The notes beneath the pieces were generated by a model. It ran no database searches. It saw nothing but the letters and a program-made list of their open reading frames with translations, and was not told the origin of the DNA. A stretch of 64,000 nucleotides of DNA from Akebia trifoliata (taxonomy: Eukaryota; Streptophyta; Magnoliopsida; Ranunculales; Lardizabalaceae): the NCBI GenBank assembly GCA_017979445.1, contig CM030718.1, positions 28,019,021 to 28,083,020 of the forward strand, written 5' to 3'. A program made the translations under genes and the position numbers. This document shows, in pieces, positions 47,826 to 61,138 of the stretch (positions are counted from its first letter, which is position 1; the number at the start of each line of letters is the position of its first letter).

Positions 47826-48529
47826 TAAATTCCACTCTTGGTAACCCTAAAATGGGACATGATTTATATAAAAGGTTCCAGTTCACTAAGTTAATTAAAT
47901 TCTATGATTTTAGTTATATTACAACCATAGGTGTTTTTTATGGATACCCTTCAATTTTTTCCCCCTTTTTTTTTGGCTTTTAATACAAAATCAATGGATG
48001 TAACGTATTTTAAATATCACGAACCTCAAAACATAGTTATTAAAAACATGGGTGTATACAAGAAAAATCTGACTTTTTTAAGCATTAAAGGATAAACTAA
48101 ATTATCTTTTATATGGGTATTTGTGGAAGAACATGTGGGTGTACACTCATATTTAACACAAGGTATACATCAATCCCAGAATCCAGAATCAGATTGACGA
48201 ATGAGATGATAATTATTACACTATGGGATGTATGAAGTATAATCCTCAATAATTGTAGGGACCCATTTTATGATAAGATTAGAGACAAATCCATGATCCT
48301 GGTCATCAAATATCCAAGGAAGTGGATCATTATATTCAATGTTCCTAGGGAGTAGGGAGCATAAAAAAATTTCTGCTCTAATTGTGTGTTCGAAACTCGG
48401 TTGTCTTCTGACTTATTTTATTGCAACGTTGGGAAAATTTTGAAGGATCCCATTCAAGGACATCCAAGGATATGCGATACTCTATAATGTATATATATGG
48501 GTTGGGAGCTGTAGATAATATTCTAGACA

Positions 48530-48825
48530 ATGTGTTTTGTCTTATATGAGTAAGTTTTTTTTGGAATGGATTGATATTTTGTGAGGATGATCTTTATGGT
48601 GAGGGGATCATTTTCGCAAAAAATCAGCTCATTTGAAATTGCTAACCCCAATTTACAAGTTAAAGATTCATGGACTGTTCATTTTAACCGTAAATTTGTA
48701 ATCACTTTTCATAGGGTTTGATGTTTCAGAATCAGTTGATATTTTGTGAGGATGATCTACTCATCGTAGAGATCAGCTTCACAAAAAATCAGCCCATTCG
48801 GAAACTGTTTTGTTATACATATATA
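48530..48825. mobile_element. Family C foldback element
   Basis: It contains two palindromes built on TTTTGTGAGGATGATCT and its inverse (near 48575-48625 and 48735-48790), bounded by TTTGTCTTATATGAG at the left. It is related to elements at 11348-11936, inside 11962-13220, and at 60774-60895. Confidence 0.55.
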
Positions 48826-49468
48826 AAGTAAAAATAAAAATAAATAGAATATGAGAGGCAATTCAATGATCCTAGGAATCATCAATGATCCAGTGTGGAG
48901 CATAACATTCAATGTTCCAAGGGAGCATTAGAAAATAGAAATTATATTGGTATAAAAACCTTGCGATCATCTAGAAACGAAAAATATTAGTTTTGTTTTT
49001 TTAACTCTTCTGTGATCGAAATGAGACAAATCCGTGATCACCGACAGCAAGCATCAAGGGTTAGCAAACTTGAACAGTTCCACTGCTCCACATACTTCCC
49101 AAAGCTTAGCTCTTGCACTTATATTAATTTCTCCAATACATATTCCATACTACAGGGAGTTTGATATATCTATTTACCTCCCACTCTACTTTGACCCACC
49201 ATGTGCAACATATCAGGATGGATTATGAAACCCTTGAGTCCATTAGTTATTCAACTACCTGGAGTACAAAATCCTATCTTATATCTACTATTTCATCTAA
49301 CAGCCTTAACCATGCATGATTAAACCTATCGTTCTTTCTTTCCTCCTTCTTTATTATTTTTAATCAAAAATTCTAAGCATCCTTATCTATCGCCACTCTA
49401 TATAAAAATGTGTACCCTTAATGCCACATACATGCATACATACATACATATTGTTAATACATCAATGT

Positions 49469-49470
<2 letters not shown>

Positions 49471-49529
<59 letters not shown>
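49471..49529. repeat. (GA)n microsatellite in the probable leader of the first GARP gene
   Basis: About 29 GA dinucleotides run without interruption, 70 bp downstream of the TATA box and 245 bp upstream of the ATG. GA-repeats in leaders can bind BBR/BPC factors in plants; that role here is inference. A CATACATACATA tract precedes it. Confidence 0.9.
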
Positions 49530-49531
<2 letters not shown>

Positions 49532-49773
49532 TTCTTAATGTTTTGAGAAAAAGGGTTATCACCTCCATGGTTTTGTAGATTCTCATCTGTTTCCTAGATA
49601 TTTCTTCGAGGAGCTATTTGGGCATAACTAAAGAGAGAAGATAAATGGTATAGTTTTTTTTTTTCCAGAAACAGATCATCCCTTTATGTTGTGAATCACT
49701 TGGATTTAATTCCTTTCTAATTTTTTTTTTTCATGATCATTTTATTTACTAAAGCTTCTTGCAAGAATCTAGA

Positions 49774-51338
49774 ATGGAAAATAGAAAGATGAAGGAAAGT
49801 GATAGTAGTAATGGTTTGAAGACGAAATCTGTGAACAATTATGAGTATGATGAGGGAGAAGATGATGGACAGCCCAAGAACAGTGCGAGTTCAAGCGACA
49901 GCACAGTTGAGGAGAGTGAGAGAAAGAAGAGGTCGACTGGGGTAAGACAGTATGTCCGTTCCAAGATGCCACGGCTTCGGTGGACTCCTGATCTCCATCT
50001 TCGGTTCGTTCATGCCATCAAAAGACTTGGAGGTCAAGAAAGTGAGTAATCAAATCTTTTCATTCTGATGATCTACATGAATATCAGAGTAAAAATAAAA
50101 TAAAATCCCCATACATCATTTAATATTCCTTTGGTGTAGGAGCAACTCCTAAGCTAGTACTTCTAGAGTTGAATATCAAGGGTCTTAGCCTAACTCATGT
50201 CAAGAGTCATTTACAGGTAATTTCATATTTTGATTATTAACAGCCACAAAAACCTAACACACCCTTTAATTTTATAATTTCCTTAATTAATTCATATAAT
50301 CACAATTTTGTTTAAGTTTTTCATTTTTTGTTTGTTGCATCAGATGTATAGGAGCAAGAAGATTGATCATCAGGGTCAAGGTACACAGATTGGTCCAAAT
50401 GGGTATTCTAGAATCTACAAAACATGAAAATTAGGGTTTGTGTTTGGTTACCAGGCATCTTTCTAATGTTTTCAGAGTTTTGCCTTTGTACAACAGTTAT
50501 AAAAGACAAAGGGTATCTTATGGAAAGTGGGGATCATAATAGTCAGAGCCCAAACCAACTTCACATATTACAAGGTTTTGACCAAAGAATTTCCAGTTTC
50601 AGGTAGTGAGTGATAGAGTACTTGAAAGTTGAAACATCTAACTTTGTAAGACATAAATATGTTGATGATCCTAACATATGTATTTCTTTCAAACTGATCA
50701 GTTACAGTGATGCTTCTTGTAGTAGTACTAATGGGAACTGGAGGTCTAGTTCTTCCATTGGAAGGGACCAAAACATTAAAGCAAGCTCGGGATTTTATTC
50801 TTCAGTGTTGGCGAAGAACTATGGGGACACTGCTGGCAGGACAACTACAAATCGGAAATCCTATATCGACAATTCTACCTTCGATGATCAAACAAGTATA
50901 AGAACCTATAAAGCATTTGATGAATTTCAATTGCTTTACCATCGAGAATTATGTCGAACCCTAAATAGATCAAAATCAATGGAACCAAACTTCATAACTC
51001 AATTGCAAGCAAGAGGAAATGAGAAAGTGAATTGTGTAATCAACACAGACAAAAAATTGATGAGACCCGAAGAAGAGGGAAACATGATGAAAAGGAAGTC
51101 CATTGACTGTGACCTCGATTTAAATCTGTCATTGAATTTAAGGTCGGGACGAGATGAGTGTCGGAATAGTTGGGAGGAAGAAGAGATTGATAATAATCTA
51201 TCTCTTTCTCTATTCTCTCCTTTAAAGAAGGAAAGATATTCTGCAGATCTAAACCAAGGCTCAAATCTAAGAAGGTTCAAGGAAGATGATGGTAGGAAGA
51301 ACTCAGCAAGGGAAAGTACTCTAGGTCTTACTATATGA
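49774..51338 (+). CDS. GARP (G2-like) MYB-related transcription factor with EAR motif, 5 exons
   Basis: Exons read as 49774-50041, 50140-50216, 50344-50380, 50497-50602 and 50702-51338. The frame closes at 374 aa. The N-terminus is acidic and Ser-rich. The DNA-binding GARP domain is at about 57-121 (RQYVRSKMPRLRWTPDLHLR, then TPKLVLLELNIKGLSLTHVK and SHLQMYRSKK) and is split by introns 1 and 2. The C-terminal half carries DLDLNLSLNLR near residue 300 and LSLSLF, LxLxL-type EAR motifs that recruit TOPLESS corepressors, so repression is likely. The group is the 'putative Myb family At1g14600-like' set. The start is the first ATG of the domain frame; an upstream in-frame TTG is ignored. Its tandem paralogue is at 62187-63703. 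Target genes are unknown. Confidence 0.9.
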
Positions 51339-52040
51339 ATGAGACCATTCTAGTGAGATGTTGTTGGTACTTGTTCAAGAGGATGTACAAGATCACTATG
51401 GTGCACCAAAATATAAGGTAATAACTAAAATTTAATTTACCATTCATGCCATGCATCTTTCCTATGGATCATCATAGTCCTCAAATTTTAATTTGGCCAT
51501 AAGCACATTTGATCAATTTACTTTTGGGATAGTCTCTCTTGTTACTTAAACATGTAATCTATGTAAAAGTTTACATTGAAAAGCCAGATTTAATAAAGAC
51601 CATAAATATGCATGGGTCTTCTTAGAGTGTTAATAGAACATTAATTAGGTCAATATGTAATGCATATTTGTATATCCTAGCTCCTATCCTCAAACATCTT
51701 TAACATTTTCCTACTCATGTCTCCCAAATGTACTAAATTTCGATGCTTCTCAGGCCATTTTTTGTTCATGCAAAATACATATTTTGGGGGCTAAGCAGAT
51801 AAGGAGATATGTGGACAAGACATTGAAAATTTACGAGTAGCAGGGGCATACTGATGACATGGAGAAGTAAATACTTAAAGCATTCAAAACAAATAGAACT
51901 AATTTCTTCAAACTTCAATAAGACAAGGCATTTATAATGCCTCTAATGAATTCTTGAAGGAACTCTTGCCTTCGTGCATATTGGATGGACCAGATGAAAT
52001 AAAGACATCCTTGATCTACCATTCTTAGAGCTTGGAACAA

Positions 52041-52081
<41 letters not shown>

Positions 52082-52458
52082 TCACATGATGTCATTAATC
52101 TATATCTTCCTTAAATCATATGGGAGTTATTCGAGAGGATAGATCTCGACCGAACTTTCATCTGATCCAAACTTCATGACCTTCAACATACCTGAGATCC
52201 TGTGATTGGATGTCATGGATATGAGGATTTGGACATAAATTGTGCTTCAGATAAATTTTTATCTGAAGGACTATACCCATAGATATATAAGCCAAACCCC
52301 GTTCCAATGTAGTGTACCTTGGATGCATTATATTTAGACGAGTTCTCATCTTGGACATGTCAAAGGAAGGTGTTTGAATCACATTCTACTTTGAAAGATG
52401 CTGTTGGCCTAATGAGGATCTTTTGGGCTCCATGTCTCGAAACTTGCAGCCAAACACC

Positions 52459-52570
52459 CACTACATGAAAAAAAAAGGGGTAAATTCGATGCCAAGGCCC
52501 ATCAAATTTACTTGATTTAACCAAATTCAATGGACCTTGGCGTTGAATTTACCCTTTTTTCATGTACTGA
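52459..52570. mobile_element. Short foldback with CACTA-like ends
   Basis: The left side has CACTACATGAAAAAAAA, GGGGTAAATTCGATGCCAAG and the right side its inverse (CTTGGCGTTGAATTTACCC, TTTTTTCATGTA). It is only about 112 bp, with arms of nearly 40 bp. The CACTA start is visible only on the left. Confidence 0.6.
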
Positions 52571-55500
52571 TCCATTCGGATGCAATGCACTAACGCTCTC
52601 GTTCCAATACATGGATGTCCTAGCAACCAAACACCCATTTCTTATTATTGAATGAAATCCACATAAGAACCAAATTCTATACAAAGCACATGGTTCTTGG
52701 TGTTATTGAAGCCTTACTCATAAGGCCAATTTCGATCTCTTTTCCAAGCCTTAACCCAAACCCTAACTCTAATTTTGGAAACACTTTTCCTTTCTCATTA
52801 TCATGATCATCTTTGTTTGATGATCAAGGAAGTGGCACAAATTGATTAGCATTGTTTAAATTCAAGTGGCGTGGCCGTTGAAATATAGAACTTAGAACAA
52901 GGTTAATAAAATTCCAGTTAATGTGATAATAATATTTCTAAGATCAAATTATTTGAATTGAAAATAGGTGCTGCACTAAGTAACATATCAAAATCAAATG
53001 GAAATTTGATCATGTTTCAAATTAGTTGGATTCAAATATTTTTTTTCTTCTCCTCTTTTCCATTAGAACCCCTCCAACTTTATTGTTTTTAATCTTCTAT
53101 CCCCTTAAGCCCAAAGAGGATGCCCTGAAAGAGGACCCTCACTTGGTCGTTGGTCGATATTGGATTGGTAAGGGCAGTGAGAATCTTTCCTCTTCCACCT
53201 CTAGCTCTAGTCTCTAGAGAGTCTTGGCGTTAAGGTATGTTTGTTTGCAATAAAAAGTTGTAGGAAAAAATCACTCCTGAAAATGCAAATTTACCAGAAT
53301 TAGTTTCAGCATTTTCCCAAGAATGATTTCCCATTGAAATCCAAATTGCCAATATCACAGATAAATATTTTCACTATTGAAATCCAACTGTCCTAATCAA
53401 ACATGGGCAAATAATAATTTTCTGAGCAAATGATTTCCTCATAAAATATTTTCGTGGTAAACTAATAAAACCAAAATATAATGTGGACCTCTGTATGTAT
53501 TGTCATGCTCATCCCACATCCTAAAAATTATTTGTTTTGAAGACTTCTTCTTCTTCTCGTTTTTTTAATGGATTATTTGGTAGCTTCTTGAGGCTCTTCT
53601 TCTCAGCTTTCTCATGCAAGGGTTTTCATTATATTTTTATTTTTAATAACCCTTCGAATCAAGATTTTTTTAGTGTATCTTTATTTAATTTCAAATAAGA
53701 CTCTCGTGGAATTCTTAATGGAATACTTACCTTATTGGGAGTTGCTAACTTGTCTCCATTAATAAATATATAAGTGACTAATATAATATACACAAAAGTG
53801 ACATCATGAATAAAATAATGGAATCTACATTGCTGGTAGACGACTACTTTTGTCAACTGGGAGGAAGAATACTTAAAACAGCTTTTCAAATGAAGATCTT
53901 CATCTGCCAATATCTTTCATAAAACTCTTTTAGATCTAATGTCTTTTCTCCCTTTTTTAAGAGGAGAAAAAAATAATCTTAACCCATTGATAGGTGGAAT
54001 ATTGGTGTCTTAAATTAAAAAGTGCAACTTGTGATAGAAATCCTAGTCTAGAAACTGTAGTGACAGGCTGATGCCATCCATTGGACCTAGTTGATCATAT
54101 GAAAGATAAGGTTGAAGACAACAAGTTTTTTCTTTTCTTTAGGATTAACAAAATAAGATGACAAATGATATGTTTCGAATGAAAATGGAAGTATAGATCT
54201 CTGTTATATAATCTCAGTGGAATGTTCTCCTCAAATAATAGTCATAATCTTAGGAAGAAAATGATGTTCGATTCATCAAATACCTTTATTGTTGAAAGAT
54301 GGTGTTCTTCGGTGAACAAGTGAGGAGAGTCGATTGTCATTAGATTACTTTATTCCCAAATTAGAGGATGTTGGTGTTAGAGAATAAGATGCATCATATT
54401 ATGATCGATGAGATATGTGTATCATTGTAAAAATATCTCATCACAAAAAGTATACATTGTCATGTAAAATGATATATTTAGTAAATCAATTAAGATTTTT
54501 CACATTAGGAATGTTAGTAATTAAAATGTTTAAATTTAATTATTAGGAGTGATTTAGGTCAATTATGATATTTATATTAGACCTACCTTTTATATCTTAA
54601 TTGGTGTAATATATAAATATATGCCCTATGATTTTATGTAATAATGATCCAAGAATTATTAATAAATTAGTTCTTTCTCAGTTAGTATAGTGATGAGGAT
54701 GTCCGAATCTAGTTATTGGTGGCATTTAAAATTTTATATTTTTAAGAATTTTTGGTGGCACACATCTCCTTGCATGTTGGGGCAATTGATCTGGATATTT
54801 GGTTCTTAGACTCAGGCATTTTAATTGATTTGTTAGCCTAATCATGGGTTGAAACTGCCACTTATATCTATATAATATAACCTACATTCAAACATATTAA
54901 TTGATTTGTTAGCCTAATAATGGATTAATATTACGACTTAGTTGTATAACCTACATTCTGTTGCTCTCTATTTTGATAATCATGTCAATGATTTGGAGGA
55001 GATCTCTTGTCAACTCTCCATCATATTTCTTTGGCCATGTTTATTTGGTATGTGAACCTAGTGGTTACGTAGATATCTTGGGCATGCTTTGATCATAAAT
55101 GATGTCTTGGAACCTAGGATTGAACCATGGAAAACTTATTCCCCTTCAACAGGCTTGATCTAGACGTGTGGGATACTACTACTACTACAAAAAAAAAGGA
55201 CTTTAAACATCATTTTTAATAGACATTAGCTTTAAAAAAATGACATATAAAGTGTAGTTTTCACAAGTGGAGGGATTGCACCAAAATGTGTAAGACTTTT
55301 AACATCGGTTTTTGAAAAAACCGATGTTTAAAACCCCCCTTTTATGTGCACTTTTTCATTCAAAGGATAGACATCCACTACATGAAAACTAGAAAATTTG
55401 ATGGGCCAAAGACCACAAATTTTAGAAATTGAATTTTGACAATCGAGGACTGTTGAAAATTTTTATGTTCCCTAGATTTGACAGTTTAGAATCATTGAAT

Positions 55501-55885
55501 TTCTCTCATCCTCCATTAATTTGAAGGTTCGGTGCATCGAAAAAAAAAACCGACAATGAAAATTTCGACACCTTGGTCTATTAAAAATGGGCTTTTTTCA
55601 CATTGTGATCACTCCTATATTGGCCATCATTTAAAAATCGATATATAATTCTTTTTTTTGTTTGTTGTACTAGTGATCTATTTATAGCTTTTAAGCGCCT
55701 TTAGTTAATATGAGAGATGTATGGATCATTATATAACTTGACAAATTTGGTGTCTACAATAATATGATTAGGATAATTGGGATTATATTTGTGTGGTGTG
55801 GGCCATTGAAATGCAGTTTGATACAAGGCCTCAATGGCAATGATGTGCTTCACACATATACCCTAACACTACACAAACTAAGACT

Positions 55886-56551
55886 AAGGGTATATTTGAA
55901 TGTACATGGAAAATGGTTTTCCACCCTCCTCTAATAGTCCTACAAAACCTGAATTTCATTTTCCCACCTATACATATGCAAAAATGAAATCCACCCTTGG
56001 TCCATCTCTAAATCAAAACTCTAACTTCATATCTTCTTCTTCCCCACCACCACCATCACATCCACCATCTCTGTTGCCATCGCCATCGCCGACCACTTCC
56101 TTTCTCTCTCCCCCTCCTCCCCTCTCCCCTTCATCTTCCTCCCTTCACCACAACTCTTTTCCTATCCGCACCGACCCTCTTCCTCTATTCTTCTTCCTTC
56201 TCCTCTGCCCCAACCCTCTCCCTCTCTCCTTCTTCCTTTGATTTTTTAAAAATGAAATCAAACATGGAATTTGATTTTCCAACTCTACCCATTTTCTACT
56301 ATTTTTCCATGGATTCCAATTCCATGAAAATTCACTTTCCATGCAATTAAACATGAATAATGCTAAAGTGACCTCAAATTGGAACCTCATTTTGCACTTC
56401 TTTATGTGAAAGTGTATGTGAACCATAAATGATTTTCATCGAGATATGATTGATAAAGCATCTATGGTTCCTATCCACTTTCACATCAAGAAGACCAATA
56501 TGATGTTCCAGCCTGAGGTCACTCCAACACGACTCATCAAACATACCCTAA
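55886..56551. mobile_element. MITE-like element with nested family D foldback
   Basis: The outer ends TAAGGGTATATTTGAATG and CATCAAACATACCCTA are an imperfect inverted pair. The inside holds C/T-rich low-complexity sequence and, at 56360-56535, a family D foldback (AAAGTGACCTCAAATTGG to GAGGTCACTCCAACACG) related to 23155-23335. No target duplication was found. Confidence 0.45.
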
Positions 56552-57387
56552 TAAAATATTTTCTATAAAATAGTTTAGATTTCCTTATTTGCTATGAGTT
56601 CATGTTTAAAATGACCTTTTTCATTTGAAAGAATGATAATAATAAAAGAATGAATATTTAAAAAATAAATAAATAAATGAAGTTGAATGAAATGGAATTC
56701 ATAAACTGAACTAATATTGTTTGGACAGAGAAATTGTCAAATTGATCATAACTTGGTTTAATTTTGGTTGGAATAATTTACATTTATTATTATTATATTT
56801 GAAATATGTACATTTTTTTCCTAAATTAACTTCCTTTATTTTTATAAAAAGACAACAATATTAAACATATATATTATCAATTTTGATTATCAAATGCTTA
56901 GGAAAAATGGTTTGACTATAAATAGCTGTTTCAGTGATTTTCTCAACAAAATATGTTTGCCTCCTAAAGTATGGTTATGACCACCTCATCCATACAATTT
57001 AATAATAGCTAATAAAAATAATGAGAATAAGGCTTATCAAAAGAACAATAATAAGACCATGAAGAGAAATTGTAGCTTAAATAAAAGGCAATTGAGGATC
57101 CGAGATGAAGTGTGCTCACATGTTGGTCAAGATAGGTGAGATGTAGGACATTTAGAATGCTTGAAAAGGAGACAATATATACCTTTGAGCCCAATATAAA
57201 ATTATATTTATTATTTTAAGTATATTCTCTTCAAACCATGCTTATTCTTAATGTGAAGACTAGTATAATATATATAATTTCTGCATGATCACCTATTTAT
57301 ATACATTTTTTAAAAATAGATTTGTAAAGAAATCCTGATTCTTTGATACAGGTGTTAGGTGGCTCGGCAATGGCATAGACGTACTCT

Positions 57388-57609
57388 GGGTTTTGGTGAA
57401 TATTTGAGATAGGCCACATTTTCAGATTGATGAGATACCCCTTGACCATGGTCTTCTTTGGGAGGCTAAGAGAAAATGACCTAATGCCTTCCTCTTCATC
57501 CTTTAGTCAAAAACCTTCATTTATTTATTAATTTTTTTAAATCCATTATACCTTGTTTTAATTCCTCATCTTCAAAGAATACGGTTATCTCAAATATTCA
57601 CCAAAACCC
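57388..57609. mobile_element. Foldback MITE of repeat family F
   Basis: It begins GGGTTTTGGTGAATATTTGA and ends TCAAATATTCACCAAAACCC, perfect inverted 20-mers. Related ends lie at 59021-59445 and near 24680. Confidence 0.75.
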
Positions 57610-58550
57610 AAAGGGATATATGTCTAAATTAACCAAATAATAATATTTATTATCTAAATTTATAGAAGTATGACGTACAATAATGTTTTGAAGGATCCAT
57701 GATGATAAATAAGATGAAAAAGAGAAGATCGTTAAAAAATAAAAGAATAAAAGGATAGAGCCATTTAGAAGGTTACAAGAATGAGAACGATTAAAGAGAA
57801 CGATGAACACTCTTCTAGGGTTTTCAAAATTTGAGGCTGTCCATCTAGGCCCAACTAATTGGACTTTTTAATGAAGTCTTTAATTCAAAAGGAGCCAAAA
57901 TCTGAAAAAAATAAGGCAATTTTTGAAAAACATTATTATTTTTAATTCTTAAGTAAATATAAATCAGTCCTGGCGCACAATGTTTATTTATTTATTTATT
58001 TTTTAAGTTATGGATCCTGTTATTAGTATATAAGTTTAGGAAAAATGTTATATGGACCGAAAGACCATGTGGAGTGGATAGTAAGATCCCCATTTGGGCC
58101 ACGTAACACTGGCCTAAATGACACATAAGCCTTCTAGGGCCCGTGGTTTATATTAAATTTAGATAGATAACAGAAGAAATCAAGTTTTTGCCTGATCGTA
58201 GAATTCAAAAATTGACGGTTACCAAATAACCAAATTTAAATGCGTGATTGATGGAGAAAATATTTTATTTTTTAAGGTTTATATAATTTTGTGTTCTACT
58301 TTCTTGCGGCATGTTCTGATCATGTTTTCGACGTGTCATTCATATAGATAGGTGTAGGTGGTCCTGGGGACTTGAATAATATGTAATAGGTTACACAATA
58401 CAAGAGAAAGATGAACCATATAATATTAATTTCATGGTAGAAAACTGAAGCTGATCAAATGACCATGACCGTCCGATCTACAATCATTAAATCTCTTAAA
58501 AATAAAATCTAATGCATGGATGATGGACACATGATGGTGGAACATGTAGA

Positions 58551-58690
58551 GAAGGACATACATGCTTATTCTCATATCATGTTAGATCCGCATTAATAGG
58601 TTTCACGTATTCTCATGCAATAAACAACGTTTAAAGGAAGAAACAATGGTACTGTTGGGGGTTGACTTTACAGGTTGGGGGCTTGTGGTG
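58551..58690. promoter_or_regulatory. Upstream block shared by both GARP genes (copy 2)
   Basis: It corresponds segment by segment to 46690-46830 (TTATTCTCATAT, GATCCGCATT, TTTCACGTATTCTCATGC, AATAAACAAC, GTTGACTTTACAG), about 3.6 kb before the second GARP start. Confidence 0.55.
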
Positions 58691-59020
58691 AATCTTTTCA
58701 GACCAATATGAGTTTTTAATAACCTTCACAAGCAGTGAACCAACATCAGCTCACCATTATAGAATAGTCCACAACTTTTTCCCAACTAGGATGAATTTTG
58801 ATCACAAAATCAATAAATTTGTTTCCATTTTTCTACAATACAGGTTGACTTGGACTGTGTCAAGAATCAAGATGTCCATGACTAGACTTTAATTTACTGT
58901 CTATAGTTGCCCATGGTATGGAAGGAATGTTACTTGGCACATTCTAGTGAACGATCTACTAGATCAATAAGTCAAAACAATTGGATGATCATGACCATGC
59001 TGGTTGTAATATCCGATCCA

Positions 59021-59445
59021 TTTTGGTGAATATTTGAAATATCTATGTGTTTTCAGACTGAAGATATGCTACTAATTCAACCTCGTTTTACTCTGAACCG
59101 CTATAACAAATGATCTAATCAGCTAAAAACCCTTGATTTTTTGTCCAAAATTAGTACATTTTCAATATATAACGTAAATTATTTTTCCCGTCATCTTCAA
59201 CCTTAGTACTATATTTTTCAACATTCAAATGTCAAGAACAAGATAGGATTTTTGGGTTTTCACCTAAACTAATTAAGGGGGTTTCTAAAAGAGATTGAAT
59301 GTAAACATAATTATCACTAGAGGTCAAGAGCTTGGAGATGATATTATGGATATCTTTTTTGTAATCTGATTGTAGACCTATATATATGTCAAGGAGTGTG
59401 TGTCTTCACTTTGAGAGCATTTGATATCTCAAATATTCAACATAA
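59021..59445. mobile_element. Family F foldback, larger member
   Basis: The left end TTTTGGTGAATATTTGAAAT and the right end TATCTCAAATATTCAACATA are an imperfect inverted pair like 57388-57609. The interior shows no ORF. Confidence 0.5.
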
Positions 59446-60773
59446 CATGGAAGGGTGTGTTACAATCACCTTTTTTTTTCCTATGTTATTGAAATTTGTT
59501 GGTCATAATTCGATTGAACTTTTTTAACCTCAAATGACATTTGAGGAACAACATCAAACATACGGCCAATATGAGTAGAAAAGCACAAGCTTCTGAGAGA
59601 CTAATACAAATTTTCTAGGGGTACCCTTTTGTAAAGAGTCCCAAGGAATATCCCTAAATAGTACTATTCTAAATTTTTATAAAGAGAAATGCAACACTAA
59701 TTAATTTCCTACAACACTACCCCTGGCATTGTATTGACATAGTAGTGCACACATAATCATAAATGTTTTTTCTCAAGATACAAGTATTATACATTGGAGG
59801 AAAATCGATAATTCTCTGCACAACAGTGTTGTAAGATGCCAGTATAGCATGACTTTTTTATAAAGGACTTATAGGCATAGTAACAAAAAGCAACATTTAT
59901 AAAAAAAAAAAAGTATTTAAAATGCATCTTGCATCTCTAACAATTAAAATGATTAAAAAACATGATTTTTCATTTGTAACAAAAAAAATCATTTTATTCC
60001 CTTTTTTTTCATAGAAAAAAAATTAAGTACACTTTTTTTTTATTTTAAATGTGGGATTTAATACATAATAGATTTTAATAATTCATTAATGTAAAAATGT
60101 AGGATTTAATGATAATAACTTGATTTTATGAATTTTCATCACATATATATATATATATATTTATCTGTTATTTTCATTGTATTTTTTCCGGTGTTGGATG
60201 CTTTTTCCAAAGTTATCCTTTCCTATTTTAAATCAGTAGTCCGACTCTGTGACTATAGCAATAGACACAAATTTATGTATCTAACACAACTCATGAGAGC
60301 TCCCTTGGATCTTTCTATTGAATTTCTAGAATGTGATAATTGTCCAGGTGATTATTAATCATAAATATGATACATAAGACTGCTTCTCCTTTTAGAAGTT
60401 ATCTGCCAAGTTGAAGATAAGACAGGACTTAAAGCCTGACTGCTTGAAACGAAGCGTGATGCTGACGAGAGATGACATCAGATTCATATTTGTCCGACAA
60501 GTGGCATATTTTCAGGTTATGATATTGTACAACACCAGACACTAACTCTCTCAAGACACTAAACTGATGTTAGATATATATCTAAGCACAAACATGGTAT
60601 TATTTTTTTTTTTATAGGGGGGTGGGATGATCAACCCATCTCGTTGATATTAACTGATAATTTGGTGGGGCCAGCTCTTGGAACGAGCATCATGACTCTA
60701 TTAAAGATTCTTTTAATAACAGTCAAAATGATTTACAAAAAAATTAATTATCCACGATCCTTGAATTTATAAA

Positions 60774-60895
60774 TTTGGGTTAGAAGTTTCGGAATTGGTT
60801 GATTTTTTATGAGGATGATCATCCTTATAAAAAATCAACCCATTCCGAAACTTGTAATCCCATCAAAAGTGATTTACAAAAAATCATTATCATAA
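60774..60895. mobile_element. Family C foldback element
   Basis: GGGTTAGAAGTTTCGGAATT with TTTATGAGGATGATC is mirrored by GATCATCCTTATAAAAAATC, AACCCATTCCGAAACTTG. Compare 48530-48825. Confidence 0.6.
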
Positions 60896-60979
60896 ATTTT
60901 ATCGCAATTATTGTCCCATGAATCATTCTACTACAAAAACTTTCTTTTTCTATTTCTAATTTTTATATGAATAATGATT

Positions 60980-61138
60980 TTTTGACATCCCCCTATGCCT
61001 CTATTAGAGAGCCATGATTCATTTTCCTCAAGATATGCAAAATCATAAATCTTTTACTTATGTATCATGAGACAAATGATCTATAATTTTGTGATGGGGG
61101 GTGTATGTCAAAGGGGGACATCAGAGTATCACGACTCT
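60980..61138. mobile_element. Family E foldback MITE
   Basis: TTTGACATCCCCCTATG and GAGAGCCATGATTC at the left pair in sense with ATGTCAAAGGGGGACATC and TATCACGACTC at the right, around a CATAAATC/AAATGATCTA centre as in 47655-47825. Confidence 0.55.

Larger units (their letters stand above)
45090..49773. other. Intergenic DNA between the DUF688 gene and the first GARP gene
   Basis: No gene is supported. The contents are a SINE, foldbacks, a promoter-distal block conserved with the second GARP gene (46690-46830), diverged foldback pieces near 46200-46460 and 47010-47200 (shared TGAACAGTGAGCCAAAATCG-like segments), and a GA microsatellite. A TATA box (TATATAAAA, 49399-49407) lies 370 bp before the GARP start. 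Confidence 0.5.

Noticed and set aside
53026..53217. 63-aa frame with a hydrophobic start
   Set aside because: It has no recognisable family and no supporting promoter or conservation, and lies in a repeat-rich intergenic stretch.
55900..56241. 113-aa Pro/Ser-rich frame
   Set aside because: It comes from low-complexity C/T-rich DNA inside a MITE-like element.
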